The position numbers and the translations under genes were made by a program. Shown here one piece after another: positions 17,230 through 25,278 of a DNA stretch of 64,000 nucleotides. Every line of letters begins with the position of its first letter. The first letter of the stretch is position 1. Origin of the DNA: Maribacter arenosus (GTDB taxonomy: Bacteria; Bacteroidota; Bacteroidia; Flavobacteriales; Flavobacteriaceae); NCBI RefSeq assembly GCF_014610845.1, contig NZ_JABTCG010000002.1:186001-250000 (forward strand), in the 5' to 3' direction. A model generated the notes under the pieces. The model was not told the origin of the DNA. It ran no database searches and saw only the letters and a program-made list of their open reading frames with translations.

Positions 17230-18546
17230 TTATTTATTATGGATTTTGTACGTTCTATAACCAAAGATGGCTACTACAAGAAAGCAGCATAAGGGCAATG
17301 CAAATGAAAAATTGACCTCTGGAACACCAAGTATTTTGATATCGGTATAACCTGATCCCCCAAAGTCTAAAATAGCACCTTGTAATACAGGCATTATAGC
17401 CCCACCGACAATGGCCATAACCAAAAATGCCGCTCCGAATTTGGCATCTTCACCAACGCCTTCCAGGGCAATGCCATAAATTGTGGGGAACATCAATGAC
17501 ATACATAGAGAAATTCCCACTAGGAAATACAATCCCATCATTCCTTCAATAAAAATAGCCCCCAGACTACATAGTATGGCCCCTAAGGCGAAATACATCA
17601 AGAGTTTACCCGCAAGAACAAATTTTAACAAATAGGTTCCTATCCAACGGCCAGTTAAAAACAAGATTAAAGCCCAATACGCATAAGTGACCGCACTTCT
17701 ATTGTCAATCCCCAAGGTTTCCGAATATTGATAAATATAGGTCCAACACATAATCTGGGCCCCAACGTAAAACATTTGGGCTATAACGCCCTCAACAAAC
17801 TTTTTGCTCTTAAAAAGACGCTTTAACGCACTCCCAACAGTACCTCCGTCCAAGTCTTTCTTTTCCGGCATTTTTACTATGGCTATAAGGACGAGCATAA
17901 ACAAAACAAATAATCCAAGTATTACATAAGGATTTCGAATGACCAAAAGATCGGATGTCCTTACTGCGGTTTTCGCCGTTTCAGAGAGCGTATCATAAAT
18001 GGTTTGGCCTTGCACATCCAAGTCATCGGATCGTAACGACCCCAGTATAAATGTTTGGGCAACGAATAAGCCCATTAAAGCTCCCATTGGGTTAAATGCC
18101 TGGGCCAAATTCAATCTTCGTGTAGCTGTCTCCTCCGGGCCCATTGATAAAATAAAGGGATTAGCGGTTGTCTCGAGGAAAGCCAAGCCAAAAGTCAAAA
18201 TATATAGGGCCGCCAAGAAAAATCCGAATTCCTCATAGGAAGCCGCAGGATAAAACATTAGTGCCCCAATGGCGTACAGTACCAACCCTAGGATGATTCC
18301 TTTTTTATAGGTATACTTTTTTATAAACATGGCTGCAGGAAATGCCATGGTAAAATAACCCCCATAAAAAGCCATTTGTACCCAAGATGCCTGCGTATTG
18401 TTCAATTCCAATATCTTTTTAAACGCCGAGACCATAGGATTGGTGATATCATTAGCAAAACCCCATAAGGCGAACAAAAAGGTAATCAAGATAAAGGGTA
18501 GAACTACATTTTTAGGGACAACCGGAATTTTTCTGGATTTTTCCAT
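17230..18546 (-). CDS. fucP: L-fucose:H+ symporter, MFS family
   Basis: A 438-residue major-facilitator transporter, the length of FucP, with about 12 membrane segments. The N-terminal ITFLFALWGFANDITNPMV, with the essential Asp in helix 1, and ETTANPFILSMG are typical of the FucP/GluP group of 6-deoxy-hexose and glucose symporters. It sits between the mutarotase (12 nt) and the fucose dehydrogenase (20 nt), so fucose is the most likely substrate. Confidence 0.88.
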   Translation of the reverse strand: MEKSRKIPVVPKNVVLPFILITFLFALWGFANDITNPMVSAFKKILELNNTQASWVQMAFYGGYFTMAFPAAMFIKKYTYKKGIILGLVLYAIGALMFYPAASYEEFGFFLAALYILTFGLAFLETTANPFILSMGPEETATRRLNLAQAFNPMGALMGLFVAQTFILGSLRSDDLDVQGQTIYDTLSETAKTAVRTSDLLVIRNPYVILGLFVLFMLVLIAIVKMPEKKDLDGGTVGSALKRLFKSKKFVEGVIAQMFYVGAQIMCWTYIYQYSETLGIDNRSAVTYAYWALILFLTGRWIGTYLLKFVLAGKLLMYFALGAILCSLGAIFIEGMMGLYFLVGISLCMSLMFPTIYGIALEGVGEDAKFGAAFLVMAIVGGAIMPVLQGAILDFGGSGYTDIKILGVPEVNFSFALPLCCFLVVAIFGYRTYKIHNK

Positions 18547-18566
18547 TTTAGAAATTTAGCTGGTGG

Positions 18567-19367
18567 TTAGTTGTCGTCATCGGTCAGTAAAGAACGGTCA
18601 AGATGCACATACCCCCCATCAACAAAGATGAATTGTCCGGTGGTGTGCGAGGATCTATCTGAAATTGTAAATAGGCACGTATCGGCAATTTCCTGGGGCG
18701 TAGTCATGCGGTTTCCAAGGGGTATGTTCTTTACGATGGACTTTAGTTTTTCCTCCCCATTCTCAAGGGATTTGATCCAATTATCATAGGCTGGTGTCCA
18801 ACTCTCGGCAATGATTATGGCATTTGACCGAATTCCATATATAACAAGGTCGACTGCCCACTCTCTGGTCAAACCCAATACGCCTCCTTTCGAAGCAGCA
18901 TACCCAGATGTATTCCCTTGTCCCGTCAAGGCAACTTTGGATCCGATGTTCAAAATATTTCCCTTGGATTTCTTTAAATAGGGAAGTGCATGTTTCACCA
19001 CTAAAAAGTAACTTACCATATTCAATTTTAATGACTCCATGAATTCTTCATAGGTGGCATCCAACCCAACCCCATCATTCACTCCCACATTATTGATGAT
19101 TACATCTATTTTCCCATATTTTTCGATGATGGCATTCATGGCCTTTTCAATCTGCTTTGGTTCTGTGACATCCGTTTTACAAAAGAGGGCATCAATTCCT
19201 TTTTTCTTGATACTTTCCACATACGCAAACCCACGGTCATTCCTATCGATTAGCGCAGGAATCGCCCCTTCGTTCGCTAAATTTTGAAGTATGGTCTCGC
19301 CTATGCTCCCCTGAATGCCAGCAGCCCCTGAGATAACGACTACTTTTCCTTTTAATCCTAAATCCAT
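18567..19367 (-). CDS. short-chain dehydrogenase, probable L-fucose dehydrogenase
   Basis: A 266-residue Rossmann-fold oxidoreductase. The glycine-rich nucleotide loop is SGAAGIQGSIG, the NNVG motif is present, and the catalytic Ser-Tyr-Lys set is seen in the NIGSKVAL segment followed by SGYAASKGG. The C-terminal TGQFIFVDGGYV is typical of SDRs. In the non-phosphorylating fucose pathway the enzyme oxidises L-fucose to L-fuconolactone with NAD(P)+. The specific substrate is inferred from FucP and the lactonase next to it (6 nt gap). Confidence 0.85.
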   Translation of the reverse strand: MDLGLKGKVVVISGAAGIQGSIGETILQNLANEGAIPALIDRNDRGFAYVESIKKKGIDALFCKTDVTEPKQIEKAMNAIIEKYGKIDVIINNVGVNDGVGLDATYEEFMESLKLNMVSYFLVVKHALPYLKKSKGNILNIGSKVALTGQGNTSGYAASKGGVLGLTREWAVDLVIYGIRSNAIIIAESWTPAYDNWIKSLENGEEKLKSIVKNIPLGNRMTTPQEIADTCLFTISDRSSHTTGQFIFVDGGYVHLDRSLLTDDDN

Positions 19368-19373
19368 TCTGTT

Positions 19374-20204
19374 CTATCTTAGATTATAAAATTTTATGGC
19401 ATTACTTCCCATAATCTTTTGCCGCTCGATTGTGCTTAGTTTTGCAATGAAATTAACCACTACTTGCTTTACCCGGGTATAATTCCCAGCCACGAGACAA
19501 ACGGGCCAATCCGAGCCATACATAAGCCTGTCCGACCCAAATGCCCCCAAAACCAAATCCATATAAGGATCGATTTGATCGGGAGTCCATGAACTGAAAT
19601 CGGCCTCGGTAATCATGCCCGATAATTTACAATAAACATTTTCGTACTTGGCAATTTCTTTCATTAAAACAGCCCATCCGTCAAAGAAGCCATCCTTGAT
19701 ATAAGGTTTGGCCAGATGGTCTATAACAAATCGCTGATCTGGAAACTTTTTCACAAATTCCAGGGTAGCTCCCAATTGGTGTGGAAAAACCAGAATATCA
19801 TAAGTATACCCATACTTTTCCAAATGGGATATACCCCTTATAAAATCATGTCGTAGCAAAAAATTGGGGTCCGCTTCCCCTTGAACAATATGTCGAAATC
19901 CCTTTATTTCCTTTTGATCGCTATATTTTTCCAAAACAGCATCAACCCCTTTGTCACGCATATCCACCCAACCTACAATCCCTTTTATAAATTCATTCGC
20001 CTTGGCCAGTTGCACTAAAAATTCGGTCTCCTGTAGCGTTTGATCGGCTTGTATAGCCACACAACCATCGATATCATTTTCTACAAATACCTTCTTTAAG
20101 TCTGATGGTAAAAAATCCTTTCGTATCACAGCTATGGAATCATCTATCCAGCTATGTTTTAAAGGTTCGTACCTCCAGAAATGTTGGTGGGCGTCAATCG
20201 TCAT
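19374..20204 (-). CDS. amidohydrolase-family lactonase, probable L-fuconolactonase
   Basis: A 276-residue TIM-barrel hydrolase of the amidohydrolase_2 group. It starts MTIDAHQHFWRYEP, the hallmark of sugar lactonases of this group, and has VIDHLAKP and LMYGSDWPVC near the C-terminus with metal/catalytic His and Asp. It would open L-fuconolactone to L-fuconate. The next steps (fuconate dehydratase and 2-keto-3-deoxy-fuconate enzymes) are not in the window. It lies 4 nt after the GH29-fragment gene and 6 nt before the dehydrogenase. Confidence 0.88.
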   Translation of the reverse strand: MTIDAHQHFWRYEPLKHSWIDDSIAVIRKDFLPSDLKKVFVENDIDGCVAIQADQTLQETEFLVQLAKANEFIKGIVGWVDMRDKGVDAVLEKYSDQKEIKGFRHIVQGEADPNFLLRHDFIRGISHLEKYGYTYDILVFPHQLGATLEFVKKFPDQRFVIDHLAKPYIKDGFFDGWAVLMKEIAKYENVYCKLSGMITEADFSSWTPDQIDPYMDLVLGAFGSDRLMYGSDWPVCLVAGNYTRVKQVVVNFIAKLSTIERQKIMGSNAIKFYNLR

Positions 20205-20208
20205 GTCA

Positions 20209-20655
20209 TTATTGTAATATGGTTAGCTTAATGACGATTGCCATTTCATTTATGGTTTTCGTTGGAGCTTTAACGGAAAGTCCTTTTTCTTTTCCATTAG
20301 ACCAATCTATTTTTTCATCACTACCTAGAAAGGATCCCTTCCCAATGGTAAGGGCATCGTATATTTTATCTTTGGCAAAAGATTCAAACCCCACCTCCTT
20401 ACCTGGTTCAACCGCCCCAAAGTCAATCGCATCTATTAAATAATCCTTTGTAGTATAGCGAATATCAGTATTCGAATATTTGAGTTTCATGAAAGCCTTA
20501 TGGTTCTTGAAATGACCTTCAGGCTCTTTGGTAGGGCCTTCACCAAAAGTGTACCAAGCATCGGTATCGTAAATGGCCTCTCCAGGTTCTATCTTAGAAT
20601 CATTTTTTACCTTTGGGATAAATTCCCTTGGCTTTCCACAAACAATACATTTCAT
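20209..20655 (-). CDS. GH29 alpha-L-fucosidase C-terminal domain only
   Basis: A 148-residue ORF, first gene of the fucose operon. From about residue 24 it matches the end of GH29 fucosidases: GEAIYDT, a W then YTFGEGPTKEP, IRYTTKDYL and LGSDEKIDW, then the final strands. In GH29 these follow the catalytic (beta/alpha)8 barrel. The barrel, with its nucleophile Asp, is entirely missing. The first 20 residues contain CIVC and do not match a fucosidase, and there is no signal peptide. The frame is intact and the gene is tightly coupled to the next (4 nt). It may be an in-frame deletion remnant or a domesticated sugar-binding domain. It cannot be an active GH29 fucosidase as it stands. Confidence 0.75.
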   Translation of the reverse strand: MKCIVCGKPREFIPKVKNDSKIEPGEAIYDTDAWYTFGEGPTKEPEGHFKNHKAFMKLKYSNTDIRYTTKDYLIDAIDFGAVEPGKEVGFESFAKDKIYDALTIGKGSFLGSDEKIDWSNGKEKGLSVKAPTKTINEMAIVIKLTILQ

Positions 20656-20950
20656 TTATGCTAAAATTGGTCTTGAAAGCAAACACGTTGACATCGGACT
20701 TCTAAGCTAATTAAAACTTATTTAAATAACTATTATAAGGACCAACAAAGCGTTCTTTTATACCAAGGATAAAGTACAATCGATTTTCATTTAGGCATGC
20801 CGGTATTAAAAGGTCCTAGTAGGTTTAATTTTCGTTACCGACACTGTACCCCTTACATAAAAAACACGCTCTATGATGGCAAATCACAATTTATTCCTTT
20901 CTTTAAAGCATTCAATTTAATTTAATGTTTAAACGCCCTTTATAATCTTA

Positions 20951-22105
20951 ATGAAATCTGCATATCAAATACCCAAAATTTTCATCGGAATGGTAACGGT
21001 GTTTACATTAATTCAATGTGGCAATAAAAAACCAACATTAGAACTAAAAGAAAATTCCGAAGAAGTTATAGATACTATAGAGGTTGTCGATTTATCCAAA
21101 CTGACCATTCAAAAACCAATCGACCTGAACACCCCGGAAGGTATGGTTTGGATTCCCGGAGGCGAGTTCATGCAGGGTGCCATCCCAGAGGATAAAATGG
21201 CCATGCCCCATGAAAAACCGGCACATAAGGTAGCTGTAGATGGTTTCTTTATGGATATTACCGAGGTAACGAATGCCCAATATAAAACGTTTGTTGATGC
21301 AACGGGATATATTACTGTGGCCGAAAGAAAAATCGATTGGGAGGAACTTAAAAAGCAAGTCCCGGAAGGCACTGCAAAGCCCCATGATTCCATCATGCAA
21401 CCTGGATCTTTGACCTTTAAAAAAACCAGGAGCCCAGTTCCCAATCTGTATGATTTCTCACAATGGTGGAATTGGACTATAGGCGCCAATTGGAAACACC
21501 CCAATGGCCCAGATTCAAACATAATAGGCAAGGACAACCATCCCGTTGTACATATTGCATACCAAGATGCCTTGGCTTATTGTGAATGGGCGGGCAAACG
21601 ATTACCTACAGAAGCAGAATGGGAAAGGGCAGCCCGCGGGAATAAGAAGGGGAATATCTATTTTTGGGGTAACGACGTATCAGTATTGTCACAAATGGTG
21701 AATAGTTGGGAAGGGGAATTCCCCGTAAATAATACGCAGGTTGATGGTTTTGAACGGCGGGCCCCAGTAAAAACCTATCCTCCCAATGAATTTGGTCTGT
21801 ACGAAATAGCAGGAAACGTGTGGGAATGGACCAATGACTGGTATAGAACAGATCATTACAATAAGGTTTCCAAGGAGAATATAGTATCGGTAAACCCTAA
21901 AGGAGCGACTACCCCCTATAATGTTCGGGAACCCTATGCCAAGGAAAAAATAATGAAAGGGGGTTCATTCTTGTGCAATGCATCCTATTGTGCGAGTTAT
22001 CGGGTTTCCTCAAGAATGGCCACAAGCGTGGATTCTTCATTGGAACACTTGGGCTTTAGAACTGTTGCCTCTGTTGCCATGGTCAAGAATATGAAAAACA
22101 ACTAA
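20951..22105 (+). CDS. formylglycine-generating enzyme-type protein, lipoprotein
   Basis: A 384-residue protein with an export signal ending at the lipobox LIQC (Cys about 23), then an FGE-sulfatase domain from about residue 65. Landmarks are MVWIPGGEF, the TEVTNAQY helix, HPVVHIAYQDALAYCEW, GKRLPTEAEWERAAR, GNVWEW and the active-site segment GGSFLCNASYC. Cys342 and Cys347 are spaced as the two catalytic cysteines of aerobic FGE. FGE uses O2 and copper to convert the sulfatase Cys to formylglycine. The three sulfatases here all have Cys-type motifs and are exported, so the enzyme may act outside the cytoplasm. It is divergent from the fucose operon and 9 nt before galK. Confidence 0.9.
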   Translation: MKSAYQIPKIFIGMVTVFTLIQCGNKKPTLELKENSEEVIDTIEVVDLSKLTIQKPIDLNTPEGMVWIPGGEFMQGAIPEDKMAMPHEKPAHKVAVDGFFMDITEVTNAQYKTFVDATGYITVAERKIDWEELKKQVPEGTAKPHDSIMQPGSLTFKKTRSPVPNLYDFSQWWNWTIGANWKHPNGPDSNIIGKDNHPVVHIAYQDALAYCEWAGKRLPTEAEWERAARGNKKGNIYFWGNDVSVLSQMVNSWEGEFPVNNTQVDGFERRAPVKTYPPNEFGLYEIAGNVWEWTNDWYRTDHYNKVSKENIVSVNPKGATTPYNVREPYAKEKIMKGGSFLCNASYCASYRVSSRMATSVDSSLEHLGFRTVASVAMVKNMKNN

Positions 22106-22114
22106 TATAGAAAT

Positions 22115-23245
22115 ATGCGCTTTTTAGACAATTTCAAACCAGAACTTACTGTTGAATCCCCAGGTAGAATCAATATCATCGGGGAACATACCGATTATAA
22201 TATGGGATTTGTACTGCCAACGGCCATAGAAAAGAAAATAACATTCCAGTTTCAAAAAAATGGATCTGATAAAATCTGCCATGTCTATAGCAAGGGTTAT
22301 GATACCGGGTTCGAACTGTCTTTGGATACGATTGAAATAAGTAAGGTAGAATGGGAAAACTACATCTTGGGTGTTTTGAATGAAATATCAAAAAGGACAG
22401 ACAAACTTAAAGGTTTTGACTGTGTCTTGGAAAGCCATGTGCCCATTGGTTCTGGTGTGAGTTCTTCGGCCGCATTGGAATGCGGATTGGCTTTTGGTTT
22501 AAATGAACTGTTCGGTTTAGGATTGAGCAAAATGGATATTGTAGAGTTGTCACAAGCGGCTGAGCATACCTATGCGGGGACCAAATGCGGTATCATGGAT
22601 CAATTTGCTTCCGTAATGAGTAAAGAAGGGCATGTCATACTTTTGGATTGTGAGTCACTGGAGTACTCCTATATCCCTATACATATAGAGCCATATAAGA
22701 TCGTACTCTTGAACACCAATGTTTCGCACAATCTTGCGTCCGGTGAATACAACAAAAGAAGAGCCCAGTGTGAGGCAGGGGTTGGTGCACTTCAAAAGAT
22801 CTATCCTGAAGTAAAATCGTTACGTAATGCCAATATGGACATGTTGAACAAGGTAAAGGATAAAATCGATAAAACGGTCTACAATCGTTGTGCCTATGTC
22901 ATCCAGGAGAAAATCAGGGTTTTAGAGGCCGTAGAGGCCCTTAAGGGTAATAATCTCAAGAGAGTTGGCGAATTATTGTATAAAACCCATGAAGGGTTGA
23001 GCAAAATGTATGAGGTAAGTTGTCCTGAATTGGATTTTCTGGTGGAGTTTACAAAAGGTAACGATGCGGTCCTAGGCGCACGAATGATGGGCGGTGGTTT
23101 TGGTGGTTGTACCATAAATTTAGTACACGAAGATGCGATAGACGAATTTGTAGCTGCGGCATCAAAAGCTTATGAGAAAGCTTGTAACCTTAAATTAACT
23201 TGGTTTGAAGCCAGCCCTGGCCAGGGAACGTCGATCTTAAAATAA
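22115..23245 (+). CDS. galK: galactokinase
   Basis: A 376-residue GHMP kinase that phosphorylates D-galactose at C1 in the Leloir pathway. It has the galactokinase signature PGRINIIGEHTDYN near the start, the ATP-binding GSGVSSSAALE, the catalytic-region CGIMDQFAS, and C-terminal GGGFGGCTINL. Length is normal. It follows the FGE gene by 9 nt, implying co-transcription. No other galactose gene is in the window. Pairing with FGE suggests use of galactose freed from sulfated galactans or galactofucans (inference). Confidence 0.93.
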   Translation: MRFLDNFKPELTVESPGRINIIGEHTDYNMGFVLPTAIEKKITFQFQKNGSDKICHVYSKGYDTGFELSLDTIEISKVEWENYILGVLNEISKRTDKLKGFDCVLESHVPIGSGVSSSAALECGLAFGLNELFGLGLSKMDIVELSQAAEHTYAGTKCGIMDQFASVMSKEGHVILLDCESLEYSYIPIHIEPYKIVLLNTNVSHNLASGEYNKRRAQCEAGVGALQKIYPEVKSLRNANMDMLNKVKDKIDKTVYNRCAYVIQEKIRVLEAVEALKGNNLKRVGELLYKTHEGLSKMYEVSCPELDFLVEFTKGNDAVLGARMMGGGFGGCTINLVHEDAIDEFVAAASKAYEKACNLKLTWFEASPGQGTSILK

Positions 23246-23422
23246 TATTTGAGCATTGAGTTCAACGAAAATCCGCATAGAAGGTTTAATATATTATAGG
23301 GGAATGAGATCTTGGTTTCGCCCCACAGATGGAAAAGGACATCCTGAATGGCATTATCACATGTCTTTTTTTCGACCGTTATTACGATCGGCAACCGTTA
23401 AAATGTTTATGGTCGGCTAATA

Positions 23423-23478
23423 GATGTTCGCGAACGGCCCAAATGGTTGCCCTGCAAACACATCGCCTTTCGCCAACT
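23423..23478 (+). repeat. 56-bp direct repeat, copy 1
   Basis: This copy differs from copy 2 at only four of 56 positions. It starts GATGTTCG and ends CGCCTTTCGCCAACT. Spacing between copies is 70 nt. Both strands of both copies are free of stops in one frame, which creates false repetitive ORFs. It may be a dispersed non-coding element. Confidence 0.8.
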
Positions 23479-23548
23479 GGATTGACCTTCTAAATTGGAA
23501 AATGGGAAGCGCGATCTGGTATTTTCCCGTCCGGGATTGTTTCTTCAC

Positions 23549-23604
23549 GATGTTCGGAAACGGCCCAAAAGGTGGCCCTGCAAACACATCGCCTTTCGCC
23601 AACT
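23549..23604 (+). repeat. 56-bp direct repeat, copy 2
   Basis: The second copy of the element at 23423-23478, 52 of 56 positions identical. The conserved 3' half (CCCTGCAAACACATCGCC and following) is unchanged, so the duplication is recent or under constraint. Confidence 0.8.
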
Positions 23605-23664
23605 TTGTAGGCATGGTCTTTTTTGATTTCTTCGTTCAATCGCAAGCGATGCGCTCAAAACTAA

Positions 23665-23694
23665 AAAAGCCCTTCACGATTGTGAAGGGCTTTT
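23665..23694. terminator. bidirectional intrinsic terminator
   Basis: A perfect 13-bp stem: AAAAGCCCTTCAC at 23665-23677 with its complement at 23682-23694, and a 4-nt loop. A-run and T-run flank it, so it can end the tRNA-Asp transcript (minus strand) and any plus-strand transcript. Confidence 0.85.
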
Positions 23695-23700
23695 ATGTTG

Positions 23701-23774
23701 CGGTCTGGACGGGACTCGAACCCGCGACCCCCTGCGTGACAGGCAGGTATTCTAACCAACTGAACTACCAGACC
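23701..23774 (-). tRNA. tRNA-Asp (GTC)
   Basis: A 74-nt cloverleaf on the minus strand: acceptor stem GGTCTGG/CCAGACC with G discriminator, D-arm TAGTTCAGTTGGTTAGAA, anticodon stem-loop CCTGCCTGTCACGCAGG with anticodon GTC, and T-arm GCGGGTTCGAGTCCCGT. The CCA end is not encoded. A strong terminator follows at 23665-23694. Confidence 0.97.
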
Positions 23775-23847
23775 GTGCTTAGAGCGGTGCAAATATACAT
23801 TGCTTAATGAAATCCGCAAACAATTTCTTGCAAAATATTCAACACCA

Positions 23848-24777
23848 TCAAAGGAATTTTTGCCGCTCTACCATAAATGTATTCAACACTTTTGAAAAAT
23901 CGCCACGAACATCGACATCCACATACTTTATCTTGTATTGGGCACATTTTAATTTCAGTGCCTCAAAATAAACCTTTATGGCTTTTTCATATCCTGCCTT
24001 TACGGTGTCGGAGAAAAGGTCTATATGTTCCCCGGTCTCAACATCCAGAAAACGCTTGGGGGAATTCCCAAAATCAAAGTGCAATTCCTTGTCCGCATCC
24101 AATAAATGAAATAGCACCACCTCATGCTTATTGTACTTCAAATGGCGTAGCGCCTCGAATATCTTGTCGTCATCGGTTTCGGTCTGAAACATATCGGTAA
24201 ATAAGAAAATAAGACTCCGCCTTTTCAGCTTTTCGGCTATCAAGTGCAGATAGGTATACAAACCGGTCTTTTTACCCGGTTGGGTATCCAAACTGATCTC
24301 GCCTAACTTGGTCAACAACATTTGATGGTGCCTTTCGCTCCCCTTTTCTGGGGCATAGTAATTATAGGTGTCCGAGAAAACACTCAATCCGACAGCATCA
24401 CGTTGTCTTTTAAGCACATTCATTATCGCCGCGATTGCTAAAACCCCAAAACCTATTTTGTTCAAGTTATCGATCGTGGGTCTCTCAATCTTGGGATAAT
24501 ACATGGAAGCCGAATTGTCCAAGATCATATGGCACCTTAGATTGGTTTCTTCCTCATATCTTTTGGTGTACAACTTATCGGTTTTGGCAAATAGCTTCCA
24601 ATCGATATGCTTGGTGCTCTCACCGCTATTATAGATCTTATGTTCAGCGAATTCGGCAGAGAAACCATGAAACGGACTCTTGTGTATCCCACTGATAAAT
24701 CCCTCGACCACCTGTTGTGCCAAAAGCTCCAAATTCTGGAATAAACTTGCCTTATCTAATTCTGATCTAAGATCCAT
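23848..24777 (-). CDS. DUF58 domain protein
   Basis: A 309-residue cytoplasmic protein with the DUF58 core: the N-terminal SGESTKHIDWKLFAKTDKLY segment, then a von Willebrand A-like half with a partial metal site DNSAS and FLFTDMF. In Bacteroidota such genes commonly sit beside MoxR ATPases and BatA-type proteins, of which none is seen here. The role is unknown, perhaps assembly of envelope complexes. It lies between tRNA-Asp and trxA on the same strand. Confidence 0.9.
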   Translation of the reverse strand: MDLRSELDKASLFQNLELLAQQVVEGFISGIHKSPFHGFSAEFAEHKIYNSGESTKHIDWKLFAKTDKLYTKRYEEETNLRCHMILDNSASMYYPKIERPTIDNLNKIGFGVLAIAAIMNVLKRQRDAVGLSVFSDTYNYYAPEKGSERHHQMLLTKLGEISLDTQPGKKTGLYTYLHLIAEKLKRRSLIFLFTDMFQTETDDDKIFEALRHLKYNKHEVVLFHLLDADKELHFDFGNSPKRFLDVETGEHIDLFSDTVKAGYEKAIKVYFEALKLKCAQYKIKYVDVDVRGDFSKVLNTFMVERQKFL

Positions 24778-24806
24778 GCCTTTGCATTGTTCAACTAAAA
24801 TAAAAC

Positions 24807-24840
24807 AAAAAGGCCCTGAAACTACTATCAGGGCCTTTTT
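24807..24840 (-). terminator. terminator after trxA
   Basis: A 13-bp perfect stem (AAAAAGGCCCTGA at 24807-24819 with 24828-24840) and an 8-nt loop, flanked by A and T runs. It lies just downstream of the trxA stop. Confidence 0.85.
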
Positions 24841-24860
24841 GAATTGAAATAATTTTCTTT

Positions 24861-25178
24861 TTACAATAGTGCATCAATGGCATCGGTATAGACTTTCTTG
24901 GGAGAAACCCCTACTTGTCTATTCACGATCTCGCCATTTTTGAATACCAATACCGTTGGGATATTACGTACCCCATATTTTGCCGCAAATTCCTGATTCG
25001 AATCTACATCTACCTTACCAACGACGGCTTTACCGTCATATTCTGCACTCACCTCATCGATGATAGGGCCGACCATTCTACAAGGACCACACCAAGCTGC
25101 CCAAAAATCAACTACTACCGGTTTATCACTTTTTAAAACTACCTCGTCAAAAGTAGCATCTGTTATTTCTAATGCCAT
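24861..25178 (-). CDS. trxA: thioredoxin
   Basis: A 105-residue thioredoxin, the cytoplasmic dithiol carrier for ribonucleotide reductase and other reductases. The active site is WCGPCRM at about residues 28-34, with the buried Asp in VVDFWAAWC and the cis-proline in IPTVLVF. Length is standard. A TAAATTTG -7 element is present about 30 nt before the start on the minus strand, though no good -33 TTG was found. A perfect terminator follows. Confidence 0.97.
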   Translation of the reverse strand: MALEITDATFDEVVLKSDKPVVVDFWAAWCGPCRMVGPIIDEVSAEYDGKAVVGKVDVDSNQEFAAKYGVRNIPTVLVFKNGEIVNRQVGVSPKKVYTDAIDALL

Positions 25179-25278
25179 GTTGTTATATTTTAATTATACA
25201 AATTTAGTCAAATATTTTACCTGAACCTTACGAACACCATATTCGTTTTTCCTATGGCTGTATTGATGGAATTTATCG

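Larger units (their letters stand above)
23246..23664. other. intergenic region with a duplicated 56-bp segment
   Basis: No supported gene between galK and the tRNA terminator. A 38-codon frame at 23304-23420 has a start but no further support. The main structure is the pair of 56-bp direct repeats at 23423-23478 and 23549-23604, and a 7-bp inverted pair (GGAAAAT/ATTTTCC) in the spacer. Confidence 0.5.

Noticed and set aside
23424-23807. 127-codon plus-strand ORF with repeated NGPxGxPANTSPFAN
   Set aside because: It is produced by the 56-bp DNA repeat and runs straight through the terminator and tRNA-Asp. The same applies to the minus-strand frame at 23417-23614.
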